A stretch of DNA of 64,000 nt from Histomonas meleagridis (taxonomy: Eukaryota > Parabasalia > Tritrichomonadida > Dientamoebidae): the NCBI GenBank assembly GCA_020186115.1, contig WSYJ01000186.1, positions 1,781,501 through 1,845,500 on the forward strand, in the 5' to 3' direction. Position numbers and translations under genes: made by a program. Each line of letters starts with the position of its first letter. The first letter of the stretch is position 1. Positions 20,301 to 30,057 of the stretch are shown piece after piece. The notes beneath the pieces are model-generated. The model did no database searches, was not told the origin of the DNA, and saw nothing but the letters and a program-made list of their open reading frames with translations.

Positions 20301-23300
20301 CATATTCGACTTTTTCTTCTTCATTTTCATCATTATCTAATATTGATGAAACATTTAAAGTTTCAGGGAATTCAAAATAACTATTAATCTTTTCACGTAT
20401 ATTTGTATTAATATTAAACTCAAATCGTTTTAGATTTAATATTAATACTGATGGTAATTTCTTAATTCGATGTATTTGTGTTGCATCAATTTTACCAATT
20501 CCTTCTGCATAATATTGGTTTTCATTGACTAATGAATCTGGTGAACAAAATGCTTTTAATGATTCTTCAATTTTAACATGATTTTTAATATCTAAAGGAA
20601 AAGTAATGAAGTTTTCATTAGTTGAATTCTCAAAATCATTATCAATTCCTTTAGTTTTATGTATTATAATTCCTTGAAATATTTCATTGATATTCGACTC
20701 ATTTTGTTCAATTCGATCTAATAACATTTGTAAAAATTCGACAGAATCTTGTTGTCGATGTGGATTTATAGGTTTTCCATCCCAATCTTTCCAATTCTTA
20801 ATGAAATTTGTTGGATCAATATTTAACGAAGGATAAAATAATAATTTCATAAACAAATATTGGAATTCCATTAACCATTCTTCATTAGTTTTAATTGATA
20901 AAATATGATAACGAAATTCACTAATCGAAAATAATAATTGGATAATAGAATTCATATAACATGTAGCACCTAAATTCTTTAAACCTCGATATAATACACG
21001 AGGTTTAAGTTCGATTTCATTATTTATTACAGTTTGAGTATTATTAGTTGTATTAAATGTATTTAATATTTTATGGAATAAAATTGTTGGAAATTCGGAT
21101 TTTATTTGTAATATTTCATGAATTAATTCTTCTAAAATTTTTGATTTTTCATAATAAATTTCTGTATTTAATAATACATCATTAATTAAATAATTAAATA
21201 ATTCATCGATTTTTGGTATATTTTCTTTATTAAGTTTCTTAATTAAAGTTAATAATATCTTATAAATGCTTTGTGATATATTAGAAAAAGGTGGTTTAAA
21301 ATGAAGTTTTTCGATTATGTTTTCTGTGTTTGGAGGTTTATGATATTTAAATATATTATCTAATAAGTTATTCCAAATCGTTAACAAACCTTTTGATTTC
21401 TCAATAATTAAAATTAATATTTCGAAATATCCTTCATAACTTAATTGAAATGCTTTTTCCATTAAATTGATTATATTCTCTTCATAATCTAATGGTGAAT
21501 AATGTTGTAAAATTTCACGTAAAATATGTCGAATATTATCTTTTGTTGTGAATAATGTTTCTTCTAATAAATTATTAAAGTTATTTAATGAGAATAAATT
21601 TGGTTTATTAATTATTTTTAATAAATTTAACATTTGATATGTTAAATTCGAATTATTTTTAATTTTTTCTATTATATCATTTATTAACTTTTCAATTAAT
21701 TCATCACTAATATTAATATTATTATTTAAAAGTGAATTTATTAAATTAATTATTAATAAATTTTGTTCATCATCAATTATAATATTATTAACAAGAATAT
21801 TAAACAAATGTTCAATACCTTTAATTTCAACGAATTTTGATTTAAATTCATTTTCTTGAATTAATAAATTTCCAATTAAATTTAATCTATAAATTAATAA
21901 ATTTATATTATTTATATTTAATATTTCATTTATATTATCTGCATTTAAACTATTTATTAATTGTTTCTCACTTTCTAATGGAGGCATTTCATTTAATATT
22001 TTTAATGAAACTTTTCCTAAGTTTTCATCATTCAATAAATTCATTAATTTATCCGAATATTTTAATAATATTTGTGAAGGTAATTCATTAATATTAATTT
22101 GTTTTTGTGTTGAATATTTTGAATAATTATTTTTAGTCACATTTATAGTAAAGTTATTATTAATTTGAAAGTTTTGATTCATTAAAGAATTACCATTTTT
22201 ATCATTAAAAGTAAGATTTTCAACATTTTCACCAAATAAATTTGCAATTCTTTTAAACAAATTTATCGAATTTATATTTTTCGGCATATTAATTTTAGTA
22301 TTAATTTCACCAATTATATTTATCGTGATTTGATCATTATTTAAATAATATTTATTCGATGAAATATTTAATAAACTTTTATCAATTCCATCTTCAATTA
22401 AATGTAAATAATAATCAATTGCCCATAATGAATACTTATTAATATTTTCTTGTTCCATTATAATATTTATATATTTTTCATTACCATTTTCTATTTTTTG
22501 ATAATATTTTGTGATAAATATTAATGTATCCTTATCATTAGTCTTAAAGAATAAGTTCCATATGTTTTTAATTTTATTATCTTCATCTTCAATTATATTA
22601 AATAAATATGAAATTAATTCAAACAACTCCGAATTCATTGATTCTAAATTACATAATTTCTCATATAATATTTGTATCATTTCAGTTGTAAATATTTTCT
22701 TGTCGATTTGATTCTTTAAGAAATATCGAATTTCTTTTGATTGTGTTAAGAATTCACTTGAAATTAAATCAATTAAATAATTGAAATCTTCAATTTTTAA
22801 TTCTTCAAGTTTAGATAACGCTGGACTTAATAATGTTAAAAATTTCGCTGAATTATTCTTTGGTAATGAATATAAAAGTGTATTAAAGTCAATATTAAAA
22901 TCATTTTTCAAATTATTATAAAAAGATAATAACAAATGAAATCCTAAATCGGAATTTTTGTTATTTTTGATCATTTCTAATGCTTTTTCTTGTATTTCAT
23001 TTGTTTTACTTTGAGGAATACATCGACATAAAAATATGATAATACTTAATTTATAATTTTTTTCTAATTCTTTATTCTCATTAAATTTATCCCAAAACAT
23101 TTTAAAAAGTTCACATTTTTGTTGTTCATTTGCATTTCCAATTAATTGTTCCAAGAAATTTATCGATTGTATTGGGAAAACTTTGATCTCAATTGCAGCA
23201 TTAATAATATAATTTATAACTTCAGGTGTAAAATCACTTAATAATGAAAACCAACCTTCGAAAAATGTATCAATTGTTGATGAATGTTGTTTCACTGATA

Positions 23301-24246
23301 TGTTCCAAAACTCTTTAATTTGTTGATATTCAATTAAATTATATCGAATCATATTACGAAGAATAATAATGAAATCAGGAACAAGTTTATAATGTAAATC
23401 TTCTAATATGTTATCAATTAATTTCTCGTTTTTAATGATGTTACAGACAATTGTCGGATTTTTTAATAATTGCTTTTTGATATATGAAAGACCAAAAAAT
23501 CGTTTCGGTAAATACTGTGAACGAATGAATTTAATGTTAATACCAACGCAAACACTCCATAAGTCATATGACTGTGATATTTTTTGAAGAATTCCAAATG
23601 TTTTAAATAATTTGGTTTCATCAACATCGCGTAAATCTGTTCCTTCAATAATAGAACAGAGATTAACAATGTTGTCGAAAATGATTTGTTCTGTTTTTTG
23701 AATAGAAGTGGTGGAAAATAAGGGTATTGCAATATAGAATAATCGAAGAATAATTTCAATGTGTGTAAAATTATAACTTTTGTTCTCGGAAAAGAAAATT
23801 TGAACCTTTTGAATGAAATTTGTTTTCTTAAAAATTGAAATATTCTTTTCGTAATATGGTGGGTCAATAGATAATGAAAAAAAACTTTGGGAATTTGTGG
23901 ACTTATAATATTTACAATCTTTAGAAAAAATTTTTAGAGAAGTTTCAAGAAAAGGAATAAAAGGATGTGAGAGTAAACTAACTAATAAATAAATATAATA
24001 CTCTAAAATTATTGGAAATAATGCAAGCTGCTCTTTGTTTGGGGCAGAATTTATAATAAGTGATATAACCCTGGGTGAAAATTCATTGATAAAATTTAAT
24101 GTTTCTGAATCAAATGAAGAATGAAGTTCTTCCTTTTGTATTATACTGGCAATATGAACATTTAGTGCTTCTACTGGTTTTTCTGATGTAGATTTACCAT
24201 TTATTATATTTAAAATAGAAGATTTAAATTCCTCATACCCACCCAT
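17338..24246 (-). CDS. Giant ubiquitin-specific protease (USP9X/24/34-like)
   Basis: 2302 residues from the ATG at 24244-24246; an in-frame extension upstream has no ATG. A USP catalytic domain sits mid-protein between long alpha-helical, armadillo-like arms rich in Asn, Ile and Leu. The Cys box YRGLKNLGATCYMNS puts the nucleophile at Cys1096, followed by QQDSVEFLQMLLD, PSVLILNLKRFEF and the His box SSGHYFSHIKE with His1331, then NWYKFNDSSV. All catalytic motifs are intact. The size, central catalytic domain and helical arms match the USP9X/USP24/USP34 class of deubiquitinases. A ubiquitin-like segment may lie just N-terminal (near INLFKRIANLFGENVENLTF). Upstream lies TTTTGAAAAAGTG and a CCGATC word. 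Confidence 0.9.
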   Translation of the reverse strand: MGGYEEFKSSILNIINGKSTSEKPVEALNVHIASIIQKEELHSSFDSETLNFINEFSPRVISLIINSAPNKEQLALFPIILEYYIYLLVSLLSHPFIPFLETSLKIFSKDCKYYKSTNSQSFFSLSIDPPYYEKNISIFKKTNFIQKVQIFFSENKSYNFTHIEIILRLFYIAIPLFSTTSIQKTEQIIFDNIVNLCSIIEGTDLRDVDETKLFKTFGILQKISQSYDLWSVCVGINIKFIRSQYLPKRFFGLSYIKKQLLKNPTIVCNIIKNEKLIDNILEDLHYKLVPDFIIILRNMIRYNLIEYQQIKEFWNISVKQHSSTIDTFFEGWFSLLSDFTPEVINYIINAAIEIKVFPIQSINFLEQLIGNANEQQKCELFKMFWDKFNENKELEKNYKLSIIIFLCRCIPQSKTNEIQEKALEMIKNNKNSDLGFHLLLSFYNNLKNDFNIDFNTLLYSLPKNNSAKFLTLLSPALSKLEELKIEDFNYLIDLISSEFLTQSKEIRYFLKNQIDKKIFTTEMIQILYEKLCNLESMNSELFELISYLFNIIEDEDNKIKNIWNLFFKTNDKDTLIFITKYYQKIENGNEKYINIIMEQENINKYSLWAIDYYLHLIEDGIDKSLLNISSNKYYLNNDQITINIIGEINTKINMPKNINSINLFKRIANLFGENVENLTFNDKNGNSLMNQNFQINNNFTINVTKNNYSKYSTQKQININELPSQILLKYSDKLMNLLNDENLGKVSLKILNEMPPLESEKQLINSLNADNINEILNINNINLLIYRLNLIGNLLIQENEFKSKFVEIKGIEHLFNILVNNIIIDDEQNLLIINLINSLLNNNINISDELIEKLINDIIEKIKNNSNLTYQMLNLLKIINKPNLFSLNNFNNLLEETLFTTKDNIRHILREILQHYSPLDYEENIINLMEKAFQLSYEGYFEILILIIEKSKGLLTIWNNLLDNIFKYHKPPNTENIIEKLHFKPPFSNISQSIYKILLTLIKKLNKENIPKIDELFNYLINDVLLNTEIYYEKSKILEELIHEILQIKSEFPTILFHKILNTFNTTNNTQTVINNEIELKPRVLYRGLKNLGATCYMNSIIQLLFSISEFRYHILSIKTNEEWLMEFQYLFMKLLFYPSLNIDPTNFIKNWKDWDGKPINPHRQQDSVEFLQMLLDRIEQNESNINEIFQGIIIHKTKGIDNDFENSTNENFITFPLDIKNHVKIEESLKAFCSPDSLVNENQYYAEGIGKIDATQIHRIKKLPSVLILNLKRFEFNINTNIREKINSYFEFPETLNVSSILDNDENEEEKVEYELVGIVSHLGSASSGHYFSHIKEISDDKNWYKFNDSSVNRESFIEVKEQSFGGKKTIRLYNNQTNSYYNTTTESPTAYLLFYKNKNYKYNDDEYKINENLIERLQNDIKNLILSSLEKSGIVTNLLNDIKINIDDIFEILEKSIQNDIFISFVLDQCNNLIQNDKNILEKFLVKSDLFINILFSQNVSQNSKQKYINIILNAISKSKNEEICNNFIDELFDKLYTQIDKIESNIEIFKELFLPLYQYIKTYQKINSYKCLTCMNNLLKFFLESNCLLEVIDLSIIFNIIQETISLYPNDFDIIIPIINNKNTIFTFLNSEIYAVDFTKMLIKFLKKDIISFDLINNFQTNSYKVFCLIFICILSVENQQTQIRYNNFINLIMNQSREFNELFITYFSDICNEFKSDLSLIIIKISKSLIENWFFWKIKSVREAIYKIFCILTTDYLSLFNIVNLYNTNFIKHEKSLYSEYKFDFRTFAECSVSKQYFLLLKHLITKGNLKQEVVKYANDYIKFSYQFSSFDINLPNLFLLDFLSSFLDRNIFKSFFNTPKTFSSFLGNFSFFKFGLLPKTEQETVISFVKRIPNSCFDTYVQSDFFRNTFKFIFEQNSLYSNEFQHILTHKVKHLKEPTKFSRFLYEEKLSRNPNSLILLRLSWKLMYTYPETSNTFKSAYLFEYYIKRIQSYLMNQTFSVLTSYMIKVIAVFIQSYVEINSDNRSKAKNFVISYIKQYMPSLDLVFKIALTSSNDELCCNSATYNLLNSLMLISDEFVEKIFNYFIKLKEKGIINSFDMDKQKYAIKCFINTIFQYKKITIKYALDTLINEFKILVNVNNSKAEVYMTLIECFSKKFNMGWFDERSMKRICKALNVLLKNSIHIEFFCQKVFDLLMTNKGLWNEFAIDDWLKMGSKLLRIELLKVANGKGSKNRILIHDAMQFISNVSLIADKQKPNLNISNEDLEKIAEYYQTHMSIEGETILVEIVSLMSANEK

Positions 24247-24488
24247 TTCAAATAAATTTGTCAATGATAGCACTTTTTCAAAAGATGCCTTTTATACCGA
24301 TCATTTGACCCACAAAATAATTGGCAGTTTTTGAAGTGAGCACTTTTCCATAAAGAACGATAATATTAATTTTTGTGAATTTTGTTTTCAATAAAAAAAT
24401 TTACCAATCAATTTTTGTTTTTATTATGGGAAATATGTTTGGAATGAATATAAATATAAAATTATAGTTCTTGAAGTAATTTAACGAT

Positions 24489-25953
24489 TTATGTATGACC
24501 TTTTTCAGATGCCCGCATAAGTGCTGTTTCAAAAAATTTAAATAATTTCCAAATATTATTTTGAAATAATAAATTATTAAAATAAATTTTAAGTAAAATA
24601 AATAAGTATCTTCATCATTAATATCAATTCCTTTTTGTTCAAGAAGTAATTTAACAATTTCTATGTATCCTTTTGAAGATGCTCTCAAAAGTGCTGTCCA
24701 AAATATTATAAATAATTTCCAAATAGTATTTAGAAATAATAAATTATTAGAATGAATAATAAATAAAACAAACAAATATTTTTAGCATTAATTTCAATCC
24801 CTTCTTGTTCTAGAAGTAATTTAACGATTTCTGTATATCCATAATAAGATGCTCTAATAAGTGCAGTATAAAATAATTTGAATCGTTTTCAAATATCATT
24901 TTGAAATATCAAATTATGAAAATAAATTTTATCTTTAGCATTAATATCAATTCCTTCTTGTTCAAGAAGTAATTTAACGATTTCTGTATGACCTTTCTCA
25001 GACGCATAAATAAGTGCTGTATAAAATAATTTAAATAATTTCCAAATATTATTTTGAAATATTAAATTATTAAAATAAACAAAAAATAAAACAAATAAAT
25101 ACCTTTAGCATTAATATCAATAATTTTTTGTTCAAGAAACAACTTCACTGTTTCTGTGCGATTATTTTTAGATGCAACTATAAATGCTGTATTAAATCTT
25201 ATCAATGAATTCCAAATATTATTTTCATATAGAGAATTATTTATAAGAATTTTAAATAAGATTAATAAATATTTTTAGTATTAACATCAATTTCTTTTTG
25301 CTTAAGAAGCAATTTAACTACTTTTGTTTGGCCTTTACGAGATGCTTCAATAAGTGCTGTACTAAATATTTTGAATCGTTTTCAAATATCATATTGAAAT
25401 TTTCCATAATTGTAAATAATATTAAATAATTCATATAAATATTTTTATTATTGATTTCAACGCCTTCATGATTAAGAATTAATTTAACTATTTCTTTATT
25501 TCCTAACTCAGATGCAAACATAAGTGCTGACCAAAATAATATAAATAATTACCAAATATTATTTTGAAATTCGAAATTATTAAAATAAATTTTAAATGAA
25601 ACAAATAAATATTTTTAGCATTAATGTCAATTCCTTCTTTTTCGAGAAGTAATTTAACTATTTCGCTGTTACCATATTTGCATGCAAACATTAATGGTGT
25701 GTTAAATAATCAAAATAATTTTGAAAAATTATTTTGAAATAATAAGATATTAAAACAAATATATAATAAAATAAATAAATATCTTTAGCATTAATATTAA
25801 TTCCTTCTTTTTCAAGAAGCAATTTAACTGTTTCTGTGTTACCTAATCGAGATGCTAAAATAAGTGGAGTCTCATATAATTCAAATAATTTTCAAATATT
25901 ATTTTGAAATAAAGAATGATTAAAATAGATTTGAAATAAAAGAAATATATATT
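24489..25953 (-). repeat. Ankyrin cassette array A (nine cassettes)
   Basis: Downstream of DUF3447 gene A, nine units follow, mostly 169-171 bp apart (one 152). Each has an open ankyrin core, such as TPLILASRLGNTETVKLLLE, TALIEASRKGQTKVVKLLLK and TALIYASEKGHTEIVKLLLE, ending near GIDINAK(D/N). An AT-rich ~83-nt spacer then contains stops in the next frame. Cores have diverged from one another yet eight of nine stay open. The last core is stopped early, at ASEKGHT followed by TAA at 24489-24491. The period is not a multiple of three, so the cores are joined only if part of each spacer is removed from the RNA or skipped. One spacer (25191-25273) contains no GT. Confidence 0.85.
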
Positions 25954-26733
25954 TACAATATTAATATCAATTCCTTTTAGTTCCAAAGTATATTTTATAA
26001 GTTCTATATTTTTTGATTCTATTGAACATATCAAAATATTTTCTGGAATTTTAATATTTTGAAGAAAATATTTCGTAATATAGAAATTTCCTAATTTTGC
26101 TGCTTCATTTATCGTTTCACCAAAAATTTTCACACCTTTCTTCATTAAAAATGAAAGAATCTCATAATTATGATACAAAATACATTTTATTTTTAAATCT
26201 CCTTCATTATAATATGATATAATTTCATTTTCATAAAGATAATGAAAAATATCATTTCGATGGAATTGAATTGCTGCTTCAAATGCCCAATAAAATGTTG
26301 AATGATTTTGTTCACATAAATGAATGATTTCTTCATCTCCACCTGCAACTGCATATTTACCTGTATTTTTTACTTTCGCACCATTCATAAGTAAATATTT
26401 AAAACATTTAACTGATGAAAAAAATGCTGCATAATCAATTAATGAAACATTTTCTTCATTAATAAAATCACATCTTTCATAAAGTGATGGTTCAATTTTT
26501 TGGTTAAAATCAAAATTTGGTTGTGATGATATTTCTTGAAGTTTTTCTATGTCATCATTTCGAATTATCTTTGCAATTTCATTTGGATTATGTCCTTCTT
26601 GAATTAATTTCTTATGAAGTTCCCAATCATTTGCTGAAAGTTCTTCATAATAGTCCAGAACTTTATCCATAAATTTATGGTATTTTAATTTTTCATTTTC
26701 TGTATATGATCTCATGTATGCAAAATGATTCAT
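25855..26733 (-). CDS. DUF3447-type ankyrin protein A, second part
   Basis: Open frame of 292 residues; about the last 33 run into the first spacer. It contains LSANDWELHKKLIQEGHNP, IIRNDDIEKLQEISSQPNFD, SLYERCDF and VSLIDYAAFFSSVKCFKYLL, the signature of the trichomonad DUF3447 ankyrin family. Ankyrin-like repeats follow, to GIDINI at about 25957. It overlaps the first part (26693-27118) in another frame: FCIHEIIYRK in one frame versus HFAYMRSYTEN in the other. Compared with protein B (YFIHYKTEENM) a one-base frameshift is likely near 26715. Either the gene is newly broken or the assembly has an indel. These proteins are large multicopy families in trichomonads with unknown function. Confidence 0.7.
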   Translation of the reverse strand: MNHFAYMRSYTENEKLKYHKFMDKVLDYYEELSANDWELHKKLIQEGHNPNEIAKIIRNDDIEKLQEISSQPNFDFNQKIEPSLYERCDFINEENVSLIDYAAFFSSVKCFKYLLMNGAKVKNTGKYAVAGGDEEIIHLCEQNHSTFYWAFEAAIQFHRNDIFHYLYENEIISYYNEGDLKIKCILYHNYEILSFLMKKGVKIFGETINEAAKLGNFYITKYFLQNIKIPENILICSIESKNIELIKYTLELKGIDINIVNIYFFYFKSILIILYFKIIFENYLNYMRLHLF

Positions 26734-27118
26734 TTAGATTTTGAATTATTTTTTCTTCAATAAAATTATTTTCAAGCATATATTCAAGAAGATAATTTGA
26801 CTCTTGTTTTTCTGTATTTATAAGTAAATGAACAAAATCATCAATTATTTTTGTTATGATTTGATTTTCATTCTCAAAAATTTTCTTAATAAAATTCAAA
26901 AATACACTGGGAGTTTGTATTTTCGTATAAAAAAATATGTACAACATTTGAGTTATAATACGATTAAATGAAAATGGATGATCATTATCAAATATGTTAA
27001 TAATTAATTCTATTGTTTTATCAATATTTTCACTGTTCAAGCTGAATATTATATTGTTAATTAACAATAGTTTTTCCATTTCATCTTGATTTTGATTTCT
27101 ATTTTGTTTGCTTTCCAT
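26693..27118 (-). CDS. DUF3447-type ankyrin protein A, N-terminal part
   Basis: Starts at the ATG 27116-27118 (MESKQNRNQNQDEMEKLLL); 141 residues to a stop. The helical pattern (SENIDKTIELIINIFDNDHP, then FVHLLINTEKQESNYLLEYM) parallels the first ~150 residues of protein B at 31383 (FEISIEQTMELFDLNFPL, then FSHYLIQKDSHESNYLIEKM). It is therefore the N-terminus of the same gene as the overlapping 25855-26733 frame, separated by a one-base shift. Confidence 0.7.
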   Translation of the reverse strand: MESKQNRNQNQDEMEKLLLINNIIFSLNSENIDKTIELIINIFDNDHPFSFNRIITQMLYIFFYTKIQTPSVFLNFIKKIFENENQIITKIIDDFVHLLINTEKQESNYLLEYMLENNFIEEKIIQNLNESFCIHEIIYRK

Positions 27119-28148
27119 GGACAAAAATAAAAATTATTTTGAATAGTTTTTATAATCAAAAAAGCCAAACTTCGGCATTTTTTTTCAAATACAGAGGCGT
27201 AAGAATCCAATTTCTTTGTCCTGAAATTGCAAGACTAATATAAAGAAATGATGGTGGTATTGGTGGATGAATTAACCCATTGAACAATACTTGCATTTAT
27301 TCAATGTTTTCAAAATATTTGTCGCAATATATAAGGTGCCTGACTTCACTTTCTCCACTTTTGAGTTAACTCATTGAATCATTTGTATGAGATAATTCAA
27401 AAAGTGGAGTATACAACAAGTAAAAGAAAATTTTATATGAGATATATCAAAAAGTGGGCTACGTACAGAATTTTTTATTTACTTCACTTTTTGATATAAA
27501 TTTGGCCACAAAAGGTTGATGGTATAAACATATCAAAAAGTTGATAATATAAATAACATTAAAAGTCGCTGGGTAAATTAATCAAAAAGTTACTGAAGAC
27601 GTTTATTTTTTACACAGGTTATTCCTCATTGGAGATTTTCAACAAACAAACAAAATATTTCATATTCCGTAACTAATATATCCATGAATTTATAAAAATT
27701 TCCATAAAAATCAAATAGCCAACTTATAATATTATAAATCAACAGAATATAATGAATTTGAAAATAAAAATTATTTTGAGTTGAAATTAAAAAAAAAAAA
27801 ACATAGTTATATTAATGAAATAGTTTCTTTTAACCAAGAATGATTTTAACCATTTTGGTTATTTTTCAACTTATAAGTTCAGGGTTCACAAGATATACCA
27901 ATTAGATTAATAGAATAAAAAGATGATATACACATATGACCCAGATACCCCTGTTGTAAATGCAATTCAAAAAGTTCGTATAATATTTTTCTATTAACTA
28001 ATAGAATTTATTGTATGAGTTCAATCAAAAAATGAAGTCAGCAGCTTTTTCTCTTACCACACATGAAAATCACTTGTGCCCTTCAATATTATGTGTACTT
28101 ATGCCATTTTTTTTGTAAGATCAGAAATATTTTTGTTTTTTTTAAATA
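27119..28148. other. Intergenic region with a short decayed coding remnant
   Basis: About 1 kb between the two ankyrin genes. On the reverse strand near 27180-27300 a short stretch reads NGLIHPPIPPSFLYISLAIS then GQRNWILTP; I do not recognise it and it has no start. The rest is AT-rich, with repeated AAAAAGT/ACTTTTT words (27395-27600). Confidence 0.35.
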
Positions 28149-30057
28149 TTACTTATTTCGTGTAGATGTTCTAGAATCTTTGGATTTAGGTTTTTTATTG
28201 ACACCTTTTTTTCGAAGTAATTTAACTATTTCTGTATAACCACCTGAAGATGCGTATGAAAGTGCATTAGCAAATATTATAAATAATTTCCTAATAATAT
28301 TTCGAAATATCAGGTTAAACTAACAAAATTTATATAAAATAATTAAATATTTTTAGCATTGACATCAATTCCTTTTTGTTCAAGAAGTAATTTCACTATT
28401 TCTACATAACCGCTTTCAGATGCATATGCACAAATAAGAGCTGTATTAAATAATTTTGTTAAATTCCAAATATTATTTTGAAATATCAAATTATCATAGT
28501 AAATAATAAATAAAATTAAAAAACATCTTTAGCATTAATGTCAATACCTTCTTGCTCAAGAAGTAATTTAACTATTTCTGTATGACCCATTGAAGCTGCC
28601 CAAATAAGCGCTGTTTCAAATAATCTGAGTAGTTTCCAAATATTATTTTTAATTTTCAAATTAATAATATAAATATTAAATAAAATTAAAAAATATCTTT
28701 AGCATTAATATCAATTCCTTCTTGTTCAAGAAGTAATTTAACTGTTTCTGTTTTACCATTTGAAGATGCTATAATAAGCGCTGTTCTAAATAATTCAAAT
28801 AATTTCCAAATATTATTTTGATATATCAAATTATTAAAACAAATTTTAAATAAAACAAATAAATATCTTTAGCATTAATATCAATTCCTTCTTGTTCAAG
28901 AAGTAATTTAACTATTTCTGTTTTACCATTTGAAGATGCTATAATAAGCGCTGTTTTAAATTGTTTGAATATTTTTCAAATATTATTTTGAAATATCAAA
29001 TTATTAAAATCAATATCAAATAAAACAAATAAATACTTTTAGCATTAATATCAATTCCTTCTTGTTCAAGAAGTAATTTAACTATTTCTGTTTTACCATT
29101 TAAAGATGCCCAAAAAAGTGCTGTATTAAATAATTTAAATAATTTCCAAATATTATTTTGAAATATCAAATTATTAAAATCAATATCAAATAAAACAAAT
29201 AAATACTTTTAGCATTAATATCAATTCCTTCTTGTTCAAGAAGTAATTTAACTGTTTCTGTTTTACCATTTGAAGATGCTATAATAAGCGCTGTTCTAAA
29301 TAATTCAAATAATTTCCAAATATTATTTTGAAATCCGAAATTATTAAAATAAATTTTAAATAAAACAAATAAATATTTTTATCATTAATATCAATTCCTT
29401 CTTGTTCGAGAAGTAATTTAACGATTTCTGTATGACCATTTAAAGATGCATACATAAGTGCTGTATTAAATAATTCAAATAATTTCCAAATATTATTTTG
29501 ATATATCAAATTATTAAAACAAATTTTAAATAAAACAAATAAATATCTTTAGCATTAATATCAATTCCTTCTTGTTCAAGAAGTAATTTAACGATTTCTG
29601 TATGACCTTTTTCAGATGCCCGCAAGAGTGCTGTATCAAATAACTTAAGTTGTTTTCAAATATTATTTTGAAATAATAAATTATTAAAATATATTTTAAA
29701 TAAAACAAATAAATATTTTTAGCATTAATATCAATTCCTTCTTGTTCAAGAAGTAATTTAACGATTTCTGTATGACCTTTTTCAGATCCCCACATAAGTG
29801 CTGTATCAAATATTTTAAATAATTTCCAAATATTATTTTGAAATAATAAATTATTAAAATATATTTTAAATAAAACAAATAAATATTTTTAGCATTAATA
29901 TCAATTCCTTCTTGTTCAAGAAGTAATTTAACGATTTCTGTATGACCTTTTTCAGATCCCCACATAAGTGCTGTATCAAATATTTTAAATAATTTCCAAA
30001 TATTATTTTGAAATATTAAATTATTAAAATAAATATTAAATAAAACAAATAAATATT
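28149..30057 (-). repeat. Ankyrin cassette array B (ten cassettes plus terminal cassette)
   Basis: Eleven units continue DUF3447 gene B. Ten have the open 87-nt core TAL(M/I/F)xASxxGHTEIVKLLLE then QEGIDINAK, followed by an 83-nt spacer; the period is exactly 170 bp between most units. One unit (28350-28445) is 176 bp because of a 6-nt, in-frame insertion inside the core (LICAYASESG). The last unit begins NALSYASSGGYTEIVKLL and departs into a distinct basic tail, KKGVNKKPKSKDSRTSTRNK, with TAA at 28149-28151. Three spacers (before array coordinates ~29860, ~29210 and ~29040 only in part) carry GTATTT near the 5' end; most have ATATTT. The spacer 28615-28697 contains no GT at all. Confidence 0.85.

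Noticed and set aside
24271-24273. USP start at 24273
   Set aside because: That codon is GTG; the first ATG (24244-24246) follows nine codons later and has a normal short leader.
25191-25273. Assigning ordinary GT-AG introns to every ankyrin spacer
   Set aside because: This and another spacer contain no GT, and CTAAC-type branch signals like those of the 23-nt intron are absent, so exact sites were not annotated.
29279-29965. Several separate small ankyrin genes in array B
   Set aside because: Each is one cassette plus readthrough of the spacer in the same frame; the starts are not positioned for independent genes, and the units are tandem copies.
24489-30057. CRISPR array
   Set aside because: The 170-bp regular repeats are translated ankyrin units in a eukaryotic gene family, not short repeats with unique spacers.
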